Source: Nitrospirota bacterium
GTDB lineage: Bacteria; Nitrospirota; Nitrospiria; SBBL01; Manganitrophaceae
Reading direction: 5' to 3'
DNA: 13,582 nucleotides
Assembly (NCBI GenBank): GCA_023248505.1
Contig: JAHFEM010000008.1
Coordinates: 1 to 13,582 of the forward strand
Part shown: positions 1 through 7,092 of the stretch, piece after piece
How positions within the stretch are numbered: the stretch's first letter is position 1
Layout: each line of letters opens with the position of its first letter
Translations under genes and position numbers: made by a program
The notes under the pieces: model-generated
Database searches by the model: none
What the model saw: the letters and a program-made list of their open reading frames with translations, nothing else
Told to the model about the DNA's origin: nothing

Positions 1-1
1 G

Positions 2-208
2 GCTGGCAAGCCGAATGGCGGAACGCAGGCCCCTCCGGACAAGCAGGGCGACCTCGGCGGCGGCCAGCCGGACACCGGAACGAAAGGCCAACAGCCGGGC
101 TCTGATCTCGGGGGCGCTCAGCCGGACAGCGGCGCACAGGGGGGGCCGCAAGGGGGAGGAACACAGGGCATGCAGCCAAGTCCTGACGCCGGCGCCGGCC
201 AGAAGTAA
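2..208 (+). CDS. C-terminal end of a Gly/Gln/Pro-rich low-complexity protein (5' partial)
   Basis: An open frame enters at the window edge and ends at TAA 206-208, giving 68 visible residues. The composition is almost entirely Gly, Gln, Pro, Asp, Ala, Ser and Thr, with a loosely repeated GGQPDTG / GAQPDSG unit, and it ends in GAGQK. No folded domain is visible. It looks like a disordered tail or linker of a longer secreted or surface protein, but the rest of the gene lies outside the window, so its function cannot be given. Two things favour this frame: the protein-like composition bias, and a strong intrinsic terminator 48 bases after the stop. The other plus-strand frame from position 15 is an Arg/Ala-rich shadow that runs on almost into that terminator. 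Confidence 0.6.
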   Translation, partial: AGKPNGGTQAPPDKQGDLGGGQPDTGTKGQQPGSDLGGAQPDSGAQGGPQGGGTQGMQPSPDAGAGQK

Positions 209-256
209 CGCAGATGATGCACCGACGCAGGGAGCCGCAATGCTCTCTGTGTTCTG

Positions 257-302
257 AAGAAGAGAAGGCTGACCTCACACTCAGCCTTCTCTTCTTGCAT
301 TT
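257..302 (+). terminator. Intrinsic terminator after the Gly/Gln-rich gene
   Basis: A perfect 16-bp inverted repeat (257-272 with 281-296) has an 8-base loop and a T-rich right arm followed by GCATTT. It lies 48 bases after the stop at 208. The U tract is interrupted but the stem is long and perfect. Confidence 0.75.
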
Positions 303-397
303 ATAAGGATGAGATCCGCTTTCAAAATCGAGAAGGGGCAGTCTGGGGCGGGGCAGATCAGCCCTCGCCTTTGAGACTGCCGAGATGCGATTTGAAG

Positions 398-440
398 TCC
401 TCCCTTACTCTTGGCAAGTAAGGGAGGAGGTTTTCTATTT
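398..440. terminator. Hairpin between convergent genes, likely bidirectional terminator
   Basis: A perfect 11-bp inverted repeat, 398-408 with 418-428, encloses a 9-base loop. On the plus strand it is followed by GGTTTTCTATTT, a usable U tract. On the minus strand it lies 23 bases after the stop of the small exported protein gene, where the following U tract is poor. It sits between two converging genes, so it probably ends minus-strand transcription and backs up the plus-strand terminator at 257-296. Confidence 0.6.
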
Positions 441-451
441 GGTTCCGCTCA

Positions 452-718
452 CTAACTCTTTACCTCGACCGAATTGGCATGACCCTTTTCATCGACCTGA
501 GCCGTTACTTTGGCTCCTTCCTTCAACTCACCGGTCTTCTTGGTGGCTTTCGGATCGACATGGATCTGCTGGACCTTCCCGGTGCTATCCTTCACCGAGA
601 CCATTTCGCCGTCGATCTTCACGATTTCCCCGCTGATTGTTTGGTTGGCAAGGCCAACACCGGCGAGGGCCATCACCAGAACAAAAGCACCGACCAAACC
701 GAATATCTTTTTCATCAT
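452..718 (-). CDS. Small exported protein with signal peptide, unknown function
   Basis: This is an 88-residue protein. The start is ATG at 718, supported by GGAGGA at 731-726 with 7 bases of spacing; the in-frame TTG at 733 is upstream of the Shine-Dalgarno and is rejected. The N-terminus MMKKIFGLVGAFVLVMALAG followed by VGLAN is a clear Sec signal peptide with likely cleavage after VGLA. The mature part is about 60 residues and hydrophilic. It carries a pattern of short beta strands (SGEIVKIDGEMVSVKD, then QIHVDP, then a KEGAKVTAQVDE turn), as in small exported OB-fold or DUF5666-like proteins. That resemblance is by pattern only. It is transcribed divergently from the pyrophosphatase gene and appears monocistronic. 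The role is unknown; periplasmic location is the firm part. Confidence 0.85.
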   Translation of the reverse strand: MMKKIFGLVGAFVLVMALAGVGLANQTISGEIVKIDGEMVSVKDSTGKVQQIHVDPKATKKTGELKEGAKVTAQVDEKGHANSVEVKS

Positions 719-760
719 GTGGGTATCCTCCAAGGTTTTGTAAAATAATGTGACATTTCT

Positions 761-790
761 AATCTACGGTGACGGGCCGGAAGAAATCAA
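761..790 (-). promoter_or_regulatory. Candidate sigma70 promoter of the small exported protein
   Basis: On the minus strand, TTGATT (790-785) and TAGATT (766-761) are separated by 18 bases. Both boxes match the consensus at 4 of 6 positions. The predicted start near 754 would leave a leader of about 36 bases to the ATG at 718. A 6-bp inverted repeat, TAACTT-GTT-AAGTTA (805-819), lies just upstream and could be a regulator site. Confidence 0.4.
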
Positions 791-877
791 TGCATAATCT
801 CCATTAACTTGTTAAGTTATCCTTTTTTTGGAAAAAGAATCCTCCTTTACGGTGTTTCATGTCCTGCGGCGAGGGAT

Positions 878-914
878 ATTCCCCCCCTGAAATCTTCGTC
901 TCGAGGGGGGGAAC
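878..914. repeat. Long-stem C7/G7 inverted repeat enclosing a CTCGAG site
   Basis: TTCCCCCCCT (879-888) pairs perfectly with AGGGGGGGAA (904-913) across a 15-base loop. There is no U tract on either side, so it is not a convincing intrinsic terminator. The right shoulder contains CTCGAG at 900-905, one of two such sites found by hand in the window. Confidence 0.55.
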
Positions 915-993
915 TTCTCTGGGGCCTTGCGTTTTTGGGTTCCTTCCCGTTGCTCCTGTTCCTTCTTCTTAAACGCCGCTTCAGAATAACGCA

Positions 994-1022
994 TTGACTT
1001 ACCTGGATAACTGGATTATAAA
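994..1022 (+). promoter_or_regulatory. Sigma70 promoter for pyrophosphatase
   Basis: TTGACT (994-999) and TATAAA (1017-1022) are 17 bases apart. Each box is 5 of 6 to consensus and the spacing is ideal. The expected transcription start is near 1029, leaving a leader of about 144 bases before the ATG at 1173. Confidence 0.7.
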
Positions 1023-1172
1023 AGGACCCGAGATGAAGAAAGACCGATTTAAAATGTCTGATCCTTAGGTGATTTTGTTTCCTTTCCATCCATGATCATA
1101 TCGATATAGAAGCGATACCGATCGGCGACAATACGGATCACCTCTCATTTCCCGGCAACACTGGAGCGCCTT

Positions 1173-1784
1173 ATGTCTTTTCCTTCTCCTTTCTATCGAT
1201 GGCGGCCTCACCCCTGGCACGGCCTCGACGTCGGCCCCGATGCGCCGTCCTTGGTCCACGCGTATATCGAGATCACCCCTTTCGACGCGGTTAAGTATGA
1301 GTTGGACAAGGTCACCGGCTACTTGCACGTCGACCGCCCTCAACGGACGTCCGCACTCCCGCCCACCCTATACGGATTTATTCCACGCACTTACTGCGGC
1401 AGGCGCGTCGGCGCGCTGATGCCAAACGCCACCATCGGCGACCGCGATCCCTTGGATATCTGTGTCCTCAGCGAGCGGCCGATCAACCGGTCGGACGTCA
1501 TCCTGAAGGCCCGGGTGGTGGGAGGGCTTCCCATGCTGGATGACGGGGAAGCGGACGACAAGATCATCGCCGTGCTCAACAATGACTATCTTTGGTCCGA
1601 TGTTCAGGATATCTCTGAATTGCCCGGCGTGCTTGTGGAGCGGCTTCGGCATTACTTCGAAACGTACAAGCTCGTTCCCGGTAAGACTTCCCATGTTTCT
1701 ATTGAAGCGACCTACAACCGTGAACATGCGGAACAGGTGATCAAGGCGGCGATGGAGGATTACCAAGAGGAGTACGGAACATAA
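1173..1784 (+). CDS. ppa: Family I soluble inorganic pyrophosphatase
   Basis: This cytoplasmic enzyme hydrolyses pyrophosphate to two phosphates, pulling biosynthetic reactions forward. The 203-residue protein shows the family I active site in order: E33, KYELDK (41-46), Y67 in LYGFIP, the metal-binding signature DRDPLD with D90, D92 and D95, D123 and D128 before K130 in DDGEADDK, and the Tyr-Lys pair at 165-166. All metal and phosphate ligands expected from the E. coli enzyme are present. It is about 25 residues longer than E. coli Ppa, mainly through an N-terminal extension rich in Pro and Trp. The start is supported by GGAG (1163-1166) 6 bases before ATG. A strong sigma70 promoter lies upstream. 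The gene stands alone, with the cold-shock gene 200 bases downstream under its own leader. Confidence 0.95.
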   Translation: MSFPSPFYRWRPHPWHGLDVGPDAPSLVHAYIEITPFDAVKYELDKVTGYLHVDRPQRTSALPPTLYGFIPRTYCGRRVGALMPNATIGDRDPLDICVLSERPINRSDVILKARVVGGLPMLDDGEADDKIIAVLNNDYLWSDVQDISELPGVLVERLRHYFETYKLVPGKTSHVSIEATYNREHAEQVIKAAMEDYQEEYGT

Positions 1785-1844
1785 TATCTTCCCTCCCTGA
1801 GCATGAGTGCAATCCCTTTCAAATATTTCCGTCTCCCTGGTTTA

Positions 1845-1874
1845 TTGATTCCGCCTCCCGTGAAGTGCTATTTT
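1845..1874 (+). promoter_or_regulatory. Candidate promoter of the cold-shock gene
   Basis: TTGATT (1845-1850) and TATTTT (1869-1874) are separated by 18 bases within an AT-rich patch; TAAAAT (1874-1879) is an alternative -10. The leader would be about 100 bases and contains a small perfect hairpin, CCGGAT-TTCA-ATCCGG (1905-1920), as is common in regulated csp leaders. Confidence 0.35.
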
Positions 1875-1983
1875 AAAATTATATCCACGCGGGTTTGTCC
1901 ATACCCGGATTTCAATCCGGCGGTTGAGCGCCGATCCAAAAAAGCCGGTCCGGTGGACAGCTCAACAGTAAGGAGGGGAATCG

Positions 1984-2196
1984 ATGGCAAAGGGACGTGT
2001 AAAATGGTTTAGCCGTGAGAAGGGATATGGTTTTATCTCGCAAGAGAATGGAGAGGATGTTTTTGTCCACTTCACCGCGATCGCCGGCGGCGATCAGCAG
2101 ACCCTCGAAGAAGCGGAAGAAGTCGAGTTTGATGTGACCCAGGGGTTGAAGGGCCCGCAAGCGACGAACGTCCGTCGAAGCTCCAAGGCCGCCTGA
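1984..2196 (+). CDS. Cold-shock domain protein (CspA family)
   Basis: This is a 70-residue single cold-shock domain, an OB-fold that binds single-stranded RNA and DNA and acts as an RNA chaperone in the cytoplasm. RNP1 is seen as KGYGFI (13-18) and RNP2 as VFVHF (26-30). The N-terminal KGRVKWF strand and the final GPQATNV strand are typical, and the length is normal for the family. A strong AGGAGG (1971-1976) lies 7 bases before the ATG. The gene has a leader of about 100 bases with a small hairpin and stands as a single unit. Whether it responds to cold or is constitutive cannot be told from sequence. Confidence 0.95.
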   Translation: MAKGRVKWFSREKGYGFISQENGEDVFVHFTAIAGGDQQTLEEAEEVEFDVTQGLKGPQATNVRRSSKAA

Positions 2197-2260
2197 GCAT
2201 CGCCGCCTCCGATATCTCCGCCGGTGTCGTCGAATAGGTTTGATTTAGTTTCGAACAGAT

Positions 2261-2665
2261 TCATTGTGAGGTGGCGTCTTCCCGACCTCTCAACGCATCG
2301 ACGCTCCACACCCCCGATCCTTGTGTCGCAATATAGAGAAAGAGAAAACAGTAGAGCACCGGCACCTCGCCTTGATTGAGGGTGGGGAAGAAGCTGTGCG
2401 GCGCGTGGGCCATAAAGTAGGCGACGGCCATCTCCCCGCTGGCGATGAAGGCCGCCCAACCGGCCAGCAGGCCGAGCGCAATCATCAACCCGCCGATCGC
2501 CTCGATCAGCCCGGCCAGACCCATCAGAGATGCGATCGCCACCGCCGGTTTATCTCCCGGCCAACCGAAGAGTTTCTGCGCGCCATGCAGCGCGAACATC
2601 AACCCGGCGATGATCCGCAGAAGGGCATAAACATAGGGGGAGTACCTGTTTAAGAAGCGTTCCAT
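2261..2665 (-). CDS. DoxX family membrane protein
   Basis: This 134-residue protein has four hydrophobic segments, at roughly 10-30, 45-68, 70-88 and 100-118. The DoxX family pattern is visible: HGAQKLFGW after the first segment, the LIEAIGGLMIALG helix, GEMAVAYFMAH in the third, and FPTLNQGE before the last. Family members are inner-membrane proteins linked to thiol, quinone or sulfur redox reactions. The substrate of this one cannot be inferred. The start is supported by GAGGG (2676-2672) 6 bases before ATG. The DUF2231 gene lies upstream on the same strand, but a probable terminator separates the two, so co-transcription is doubtful. The C-terminus carries a short charged tail. Confidence 0.9.
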   Translation of the reverse strand: MERFLNRYSPYVYALLRIIAGLMFALHGAQKLFGWPGDKPAVAIASLMGLAGLIEAIGGLMIALGLLAGWAAFIASGEMAVAYFMAHAPHSFFPTLNQGEVPVLYCFLFLYIATQGSGVWSVDALRGREDATSQ

Positions 2666-2978
2666 CGATTACCCTCTACCCTCCTCTTCCATCTCAATGA
2701 CGCCATCTTGTTTGATCACCGATTGTCTCCTGAATTATCGCACACCCGCAAGGCGCGGATCTACGATGGGGCGGGGAGGCCGGCGTGAAAAGAAGGGAGA
2801 GGGTGAGGTTGGGCAGATCGGCCTGACGACCGGATCTTCCAAGGCTGCACGATCGGGCGGTTCGACCCGAGCGGCTACGGGCTTTTTGGAGACGAAAAGA
2901 AAAATCCGACGGAGCCGGCGAAGATGGCGCGAGAAGGCAACCCGGCGCGCTGGATTCTCTCTTAGAGCGGGAAGAGGC
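2666..2978. other. Intergenic region (313 bases) between DUF2231 and DoxX genes
   Basis: It holds the probable terminator of the DUF2231 gene (2896-2918) and must hold the DoxX promoter, which I could not place confidently. Two overlapping Arg-rich open frames on opposite strands (2697-3017 and 2735-3007) lack Shine-Dalgarno sites, and both intrude into the DUF2231 gene, so they are not taken as genes. Confidence 0.55.
2896..2918 (-). terminator. Probable intrinsic terminator after the DUF2231 gene
   Basis: On the minus strand, CCGGC-TCC-GTCGG (2918-2906) forms a 5-bp stem with one G-U pair. It is followed directly by ATTTTTCTTTT (2905-2895), a good U tract. It lies about 60 bases after the stop at 2979. 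The stem is short, so confidence is moderate. Confidence 0.5.
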
Positions 2979-3467
2979 CTACCCGCCTGTTTTTCCATTC
3001 TCCACACTCGGCGCTGAAATCACGGCCGGCGCATTCAGCGCATTGGGTTGAACCCCTGCCCCGTAGCGATAGACCAAATCGCCTCCCCAGAATCCGGTCG
3101 TGGCCAGAAGCGCGAGCCCGATCATCGCCATTCCTGCATAGAGAAGCCGGTCCCGGGAAGACCAGCGGTTTCTAATCCAAAAGCGAACCAGCATCAAGCC
3201 GGCAAAGAGCGCAAGCGTCGAGAACGCGAAGGTTTCGTGCAGCTCGATGGCCGCTTTCGGAACCCCGGCCTTCTCGACGATGTCCTCGCTCCAAGTTCCG
3301 GAGAGGGTCGCGGCCAACCCCGCCACCCAGCCGAGGATCAGCAGCCAGAAGCCCCCCTTTTTAAACTCTTCCCGTCCGGTATAGAAAAAGATGAGATCAA
3401 AGAGAACCGATACAAATAAAAGGGCGATTGGAAAGTGGACCAACATTGGATGGATGGGATGGGTCAT
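2979..3467 (-). CDS. DUF2231 family membrane protein
   Basis: This 162-residue protein starts at ATG 3467. The start is supported by GAGGAG 9 bases upstream and by the family's N-terminal motif beginning immediately, MTHPIHPMLVHFPIALL. An in-frame start 45 bases earlier would add an uncharacteristic basic leader and is rejected. Four hydrophobic segments are visible, at roughly 10-30, 42-60, 82-100 and 113-132. The conserved GGDLVYRYGAGV lies just after the last segment, followed by a 25-residue polar tail. The HPIHPMLVHFP histidines suggest metal or haem contact, but that is inference; the family's function is not established. It lies upstream of a DoxX gene on the same strand, and both may serve envelope redox functions. 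Confidence 0.9.
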   Translation of the reverse strand: MTHPIHPMLVHFPIALLFVSVLFDLIFFYTGREEFKKGGFWLLILGWVAGLAATLSGTWSEDIVEKAGVPKAAIELHETFAFSTLALFAGLMLVRFWIRNRWSSRDRLLYAGMAMIGLALLATTGFWGGDLVYRYGAGVQPNALNAPAVISAPSVENGKTGG

Positions 3468-3834
3468 GTTTGTGAACTCCTCTCTTTGCGGGAGAAAAAC
3501 CGATCTCCTCAACGTTCCAGCAGCAACCTCAGTCTACCAGATCCAACCTCTGTGCGCCCTCCCCCGAAAGGGGGGTTTTGTAGGGGAGGCACTTCACAAT
3601 CTATGGACATGCTACTCTTTAAGAAAAACGGACTCTCAAGATTATTTAGGGATATTGATCTCATTCGATAGATCGACAGGGGCTTTTCTGTATGAAAGGA
3701 GAGGCTGACCGAGGAACTGGCGGGTTTGCTTTTGAGGAAATTGCGAGCGTGGCTTGAAGGAAGGGGAGATTAGGTCGGCATTCGAGGAGGTCTCGGTGTG
3801 CGGGCGGGGGAATATCAGGTTCTGCCGTTTATTT
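3468..3834. other. Intergenic region (367 bases) between R-M operon end and DUF2231 gene
   Basis: It contains the promoter region of the DUF2231 gene (not resolved), a strong CCCCC-GAAA-GGGGG hairpin with a T run at 3560-3579, and the 3' flank of the endonuclease gene. Short open frames on both strands have no coding signature. The boundary between the left chromosomal genes and the accessory island must lie here. Confidence 0.5.
3560..3579 (+). terminator. GC hairpin with GAAA loop and T run, plus-strand orientation
   Basis: C5 (3561-3565), a GAAA tetraloop and G5-6 (3570-3575) are followed by TTTT (3576-3579), the textbook form of an intrinsic terminator on the plus strand. No plus-strand gene precedes it; the opposite strand carries the DUF2231 leader. 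It could end an unannotated antisense RNA, or be a structured 5' element of the DUF2231 transcript, with an alternative pairing of CCTCCCC to the GGGGAGG at 3583-3589. Confidence 0.45.
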
Positions 3835-4578
3835 TTAACTATCCGCCCTTGCCGCTTCCGCAGCCACATGCCCGGCGAGAGTCGTGACAAAGGTCTTTAA
3901 GCCCGTCATCTCAGATAGCTCTGAGTAGTCTCCAGTATTGACGGAGGAACGTGGTGACAAAAGGACGGAAGAGGTTGTGTATAGCTGCTCCTGGACGAGC
4001 TTCCGACAAAGAATATTGTACCGATCGGCATAGGATGCGCTGTTAAATTCTTCCAACACAGGGAAGTGGGGAGATTTATCTCGGACCGGGGTTCTGGAGA
4101 CGGCACAATCTTCAACGAGCATTAACCAGCCTACGAACGGGCGTGGGCTCTCTCCAAATGCGCCTTCACGATAGGCGGTCCGCAGGTCAACGGCTGTTCC
4201 GATCGCCTCTTCGGTCCGATTATTGAAGTTGTTTCCGAACGACGGCCCCACCTGGCTCTTCATCTCCATCGCTGCCACAAGCCGGCCGTTGTTCATCACG
4301 AGCATGTCCCATAGTTTCGTCGGGCGGAAATAACCGGGAAGCGTGAGAAGTTGCCGCTGCAAGCAGATTTCCGCATCCACGAGATCATTCCGCCGTACAA
4401 TCTCCTTCATTAAAGCCAAGAAGCCGTCCATGTTCTTCCCGGCCGTAACGCCGGCGCGTTCACCCTGGTCTGTTTTACCGCTCTCAATTTGTTTCTGGCG
4501 CGCGGCTTCGCGGTTGCCCCAGAATGCTTTTACAGCCTCTCTCGCTTTGGTTTGGTAATCGGCTAAGTCAATGCCCAC
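3835..4578 (-). CDS. Type II restriction endonuclease, PaeR7I/XhoI family
   Basis: This 247-residue protein cuts unmethylated DNA as the partner of the upstream methyltransferase. It matches the PaeR7I/XhoI family along its length: an N-terminal [20 protein letters not shown] helix, the GKNMDGF motif near 48, a PD-(D/E)XK core with D91 in LWDML and E105-x-K107 in [10 protein letters not shown], then the [13 protein letters not shown] segment and the C-terminal LEDC, RTPVRDK and SPHFPV patches. PaeR7I and XhoI cut CTCGAG, so the same target is likely but inferred. The start is GTG at 4578, which shares its G with the methyltransferase stop (TAGTG), with GAGG 7 bases upstream. This coupling delays nuclease relative to methylase. 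GC falls to about 50 percent, lower than the methylase gene. Confidence 0.92.
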   Translation of the reverse strand: MGIDLADYQTKAREAVKAFWGNREAARQKQIESGKTDQGERAGVTAGKNMDGFLALMKEIVRRNDLVDAEICLQRQLLTLPGYFRPTKLWDMLVMNNGRLVAAMEMKSQVGPSFGNNFNNRTEEAIGTAVDLRTAYREGAFGESPRPFVGWLMLVEDCAVSRTPVRDKSPHFPVLEEFNSASYADRYNILCRKLVQEQLYTTSSVLLSPRSSVNTGDYSELSEMTGLKTFVTTLAGHVAAEAARADS

Positions 4579-6305
4579 TAGCGATCCTCGTTGGCGTTAC
4601 TTCCCATGGTCGCTTGCTCCACGGGGGTGAGCCGGTACAAATTAAATGCAGCGTGGTTGCATGCCTCAACATCCCCTGTATTGGCCGCATCCACAAGCGC
4701 TTTGCGGATTGTTTCAGGAATATCGTTCCATCGAGGGAGTCTGATCCGACGTAAGTATTGGGCCTGGAATCTTAAATAGCCTCCGCGCATTTGGGTTGAG
4801 TAAAGCGACACGAACAGTTTTGCAATACCGGAGCGGAGCACGGCCTGAAGGGCTTTCAAGTCCCACTCCTCTGTTGTAATGAAGCAGAGGTTGTGATGCG
4901 GGTAGAGGTGTCCGTCTTCATATACGATATGGGCCTCGCCTTTGATGTCGGGAATTAGGAGTTTGGGGCGGCGGGTCAGGTCCGGGTAAATGCGATCAAT
5001 GGTCCGATACCAGCCTTTGGGGTTTTTCTTCGCACAGTTGCGGTTGCGGATCGCTTCGGCGTGGCGTTTGAAGTGCTGTGCAAGCTTAGGATAGTCCGCA
5101 AGATGAACGAGGCTGCCGTCTTCTTCAAACGGGTTGATGACGCCAAAACCCCGCCATCGGACGGTTCCATCCTCGATGTCCTTCGTCATAACCAGGGGCA
5201 ACTTCCGGCTCGGCTCCACGTCGAGGCTTTCGAACGGCCCGATGAACACCGCATCGGCCCCTGTCGCGACTCCGATTCCGACCTTGCACCCGGCCTCCTC
5301 AAGAATGGGGAATTCCGTTTCAAGCCGGCGGATGACTGCCAACTGGTCAAACGAATGGAGTATCCAGGGCGCTTGGTCCTGAGCGACCACCACCGTCTCT
5401 AACACGCCGCTTCCCTCGGGGAGGGTGTCGGCCTGCATCGCTTGGGCAAGCGTTGAGAGGGCTTCCGGGTCAATTTGGGGACGGTGAGCAATCCGGGTCG
5501 GTCCAGGTTTCTCCCGCCTGATGATCGTGATGGCCGGGTATGCGCTCACCTCAGAATCGAAGGCGGGGGTATCGACCATATCGACGTAGTAGGCCAAATG
5601 GTAATCGTCCGCCACCATTGCTCGAAGCGGTCCACCATATTTATTTTTCATCCACCGGTCCGCGCAGATGAAGCCGAGCGATCCCCCCGGTTCGAGGCCG
5701 GTCAAACACCGCTCAATAAAAGGGACGTACAAATCGGCCCGGTCGTAGATCGTATCGTACTGCGTCCTGTACTCCGCCAGCAGCGCGTCGGGGATCAACT
5801 CCTGGCGCACATAGGGAGGGTTTCCGACGGCATGCGTGAAGGAGTGGGGAAGATCAACCAGGAGGAAGTCGCCTTCGATGAACCACGCCGCAAGGAGTCT
5901 CTGCGCGTCCGTTCTGGAAATTCCATGTGTCCGAAACAGATCGCGGAGTTTGGTCCGGGTATTTTCTATGCTATCGCGGTGCACCTCGACGGCCCGGATC
6001 GCGTCCGAGAGCTCTTCGACGATCCTGGCGCGGTCCGAAGCCTGCTTTGTATAGGCGATCAACAGCCGCTCCACAACGACCAGAAGAAAGCTTCCATCCC
6101 CAAACGAAGGTTCGAGGAGCCGGAACCGGTGTAAGGGTCGATCGATCGTGTACCCGGCCAGATCGAGGATAAACTCAACGACAACGCGCTTCGTGAAGAC
6201 CGCGCCGCGCTCTTCGACGCTGCTTTGCGCAAGCCGGTTGACGGCCTCTGAAAAATCGAGGATCGGCAAGGAGAGTTGTTTTGCTTTGTTGGGGCGGGTG
6301 TTCAT
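4578..6305 (-). CDS. Type II N6-adenine DNA methyltransferase (M.PaeR7I-like, gamma class)
   Basis: This 575-residue enzyme methylates adenine in the recognition site and protects the chromosome from the adjoining endonuclease. Motif X-like [14 protein letters not shown] (34-47), the AdoMet-binding motif [10 protein letters not shown] (65-73) and catalytic motif IV NPPY (162-165) appear in gamma-class order. The C-terminal half, from about residue 320, is the target-recognition region of TaqI/Eco57I-like enzymes, with [13 protein letters not shown] and [11 protein letters not shown]. Length is typical for M.PaeR7I-type enzymes. The start at 6305 is forced, because an in-frame TAG lies just upstream and no other Met is near. 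There is no Shine-Dalgarno: a 6-bp hairpin occupies that position, and a tiny leader frame overlaps the start as ATGA. It is first gene of the R-M operon. Confidence 0.92.
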   Translation of the reverse strand: MNTRPNKAKQLSLPILDFSEAVNRLAQSSVEERGAVFTKRVVVEFILDLAGYTIDRPLHRFRLLEPSFGDGSFLLVVVERLLIAYTKQASDRARIVEELSDAIRAVEVHRDSIENTRTKLRDLFRTHGISRTDAQRLLAAWFIEGDFLLVDLPHSFTHAVGNPPYVRQELIPDALLAEYRTQYDTIYDRADLYVPFIERCLTGLEPGGSLGFICADRWMKNKYGGPLRAMVADDYHLAYYVDMVDTPAFDSEVSAYPAITIIRREKPGPTRIAHRPQIDPEALSTLAQAMQADTLPEGSGVLETVVVAQDQAPWILHSFDQLAVIRRLETEFPILEEAGCKVGIGVATGADAVFIGPFESLDVEPSRKLPLVMTKDIEDGTVRWRGFGVINPFEEDGSLVHLADYPKLAQHFKRHAEAIRNRNCAKKNPKGWYRTIDRIYPDLTRRPKLLIPDIKGEAHIVYEDGHLYPHHNLCFITTEEWDLKALQAVLRSGIAKLFVSLYSTQMRGGYLRFQAQYLRRIRLPRWNDIPETIRKALVDAANTGDVEACNHAAFNLYRLTPVEQATMGSNANEDR

Positions 6306-6325
6306 TTTCGATGGCTACCAGCCAT
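6305..6325 (-). promoter_or_regulatory. Hairpin and leader frame at the methyltransferase start
   Basis: ATGGCT-ACC-AGCCAT (6311-6325) is a perfect 6-bp inverted repeat ending 5 bases before the methyltransferase ATG, where a Shine-Dalgarno would be expected. On the minus strand its first ATG opens a 7-codon frame (MAGSHRK) whose TGA overlaps the start codon as ATGA. An in-frame ATG at 6367 would make it 21 codons, but that codon abuts the -10 box and is probably upstream of the transcription start. Confidence 0.4.
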
Positions 6326-6367
6326 GCGAATCGTTGGAAAAGCGGTTACCTCAGTGGATTGAGCCAT

Positions 6368-6399
6368 GGTATAGCATGCTGGGGCGATTGAGATCAATC
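6368..6399 (-). promoter_or_regulatory. Promoter and palindromic operator candidate of the R-M operon
   Basis: On the minus strand, TTGATC (6397-6392) and an extended -10, TGCTATACC (6376-6368), are separated by 18 bases. This predicts a start near 6361 and a leader of about 55 bases. A perfect 14-bp palindrome, GATTGAGATCAATC (6386-6399), covers the -35 box and could bind a repressor or the methyltransferase itself. No controller (C) protein gene is present nearby. Confidence 0.5.
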
Positions 6400-6418
6400 C
6401 CCCTTGTCAGACCCCTTG
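6400..6418. repeat. Left copy of a 19-base direct repeat flanking vapBC
   Basis: The copy reads CCCCTTGTCAGACCCCTTG. It matches 17 of 19 bases, in the same orientation, with the copy at 7220-7238. The two copies bracket the vapBC module. Confidence 0.5.
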
Positions 6419-6449
6419 TTTGTAAAGGTGGCAAGGACATGAACGGTTG

Positions 6450-6857
6450 TTAGGGTAGTGTTCCGAATCCCGCTTGCTTGAAATGTTTGTCGAAGGTCAG
6501 CGCTGTTTTGATTCCGCGCTGCTTCATGACGACAAAAGAAATGCAGTCGGTCAGGGAGTATGTTTTGTCACGGTGTTTCTGGAGATAACGCCATCCTTCA
6601 TGCAATAAAGGTGGGTCAATATGAATCAGCTCGATAGAAGGACTCTGCAAGAGTGTGTTTCCGATCTCCACTGCTTTTGAGTGATGGTTCCGGTTGTTAA
6701 AGAAGGTCACAATCTCATCGAAAACATAGGAAGTCGTGATGAGCGGAGGGAGGGATTTGGTGAGTTTTCCCCAATGCTCGGCTGCGACAATATGATTTTG
6801 ATCGTCCGCGACTTCCAGGGCAATCAGATAACTGGTGTCGAGTAGGAGAGGCCTCAT
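6450..6857 (-). CDS. vapC: PIN-domain toxin of a VapBC-type toxin-antitoxin pair
   Basis: This 135-residue PIN-domain protein is a predicted magnesium-dependent RNase that blocks translation when freed from its antitoxin; VapC targets are usually tRNA or rRNA. The acidic tetrad is complete: D7 in LLLDTSYL, E48 in VFDEIVTFF, D104 in SLTDCISF and D123 in LTFDKHF. Length matches the family. It begins 8 bases after the antitoxin stop and has no convincing Shine-Dalgarno, so translation is probably coupled to the antitoxin. GC is near 47 percent, below the methyltransferase and ParB-like genes. The specific RNA target cannot be inferred. It is listed as VapC rather than a solitary PIN protein because of the partner immediately upstream. 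Confidence 0.9.
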   Translation of the reverse strand: MRPLLLDTSYLIALEVADDQNHIVAAEHWGKLTKSLPPLITTSYVFDEIVTFFNNRNHHSKAVEIGNTLLQSPSIELIHIDPPLLHEGWRYLQKHRDKTYSLTDCISFVVMKQRGIKTALTFDKHFKQAGFGTLP

Positions 6858-6865
6858 TCTATTGG

Positions 6866-7069
6866 TCAGTAGAGATATTTGTCAGGGTGTTCGGATGCAT
6901 CGGGTGTTTCACAGACAATCGGATGCGTTCCCATTTTCAGGATGGGGTCCTCTTTAGCCGTAGGAACGACCAGGATTACATCATCCTTTTTCTTAATTTC
7001 GACTTCGTCTACATCCTTCAGAAGTCTTTTTGGTATGACAACCCCTTCTTTGGTCACTTTTGCTTTCAT
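6866..7069 (-). CDS. vapB: AbrB/VapB-type antitoxin
   Basis: This 67-residue antitoxin binds the PIN toxin downstream and represses their shared promoter. The N-terminal part, MKAKVTKEGVVIPKRLL then DEVEIKKKDDVILVVP, is the AbrB/MazE swapped-hairpin DNA-binding fold. The C-terminal tail, ending DASEHPDKYLY, is the likely toxin-binding segment. The start chosen is ATG 7069, with GAGGA 5 bases upstream. A longer in-frame start at 7102 overlaps the predicted -10 box and would precede the transcription start, so it is rejected. The gene has a strong promoter with an inverted repeat across the -10 element, consistent with autorepression. The toxin gene follows by 8 bases. Confidence 0.85.
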   Translation of the reverse strand: MKAKVTKEGVVIPKRLLKDVDEVEIKKKDDVILVVPTAKEDPILKMGTHPIVCETPDASEHPDKYLY

Positions 7070-7092
7070 GAAAATCCTCATTGCTTTGAAAT

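Larger units (their letters stand above)
719..1172. other. Divergent intergenic region (454 bases), no gene seen
   Basis: This region holds the candidate promoter of the exported protein (761-790), the 805-819 inverted repeat, a GC-rich hairpin at 878-914, the strong pyrophosphatase promoter (994-1022), and a roughly 144-base pyrophosphatase leader. The leader contains an 11-codon open frame (1033-1068) with only a weak GGAC upstream. The short frames crossing the region lack Shine-Dalgarno sites and protein-like composition. Confidence 0.6.

Noticed and set aside
719..733. TTG 733 as start of the small exported protein
   Set aside because: The Shine-Dalgarno lies inside this extension and is correctly spaced for ATG 718, where the signal peptide begins.
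2697..3017. Arg-rich open frames on both strands between DoxX and DUF2231 genes
   Set aside because: Neither has a Shine-Dalgarno or family resemblance, the two overlap each other, and both run into the DUF2231 gene.
5475..6134. A 219-residue plus-strand open frame
   Set aside because: It is antisense to the conserved N-terminal half of the methyltransferase.
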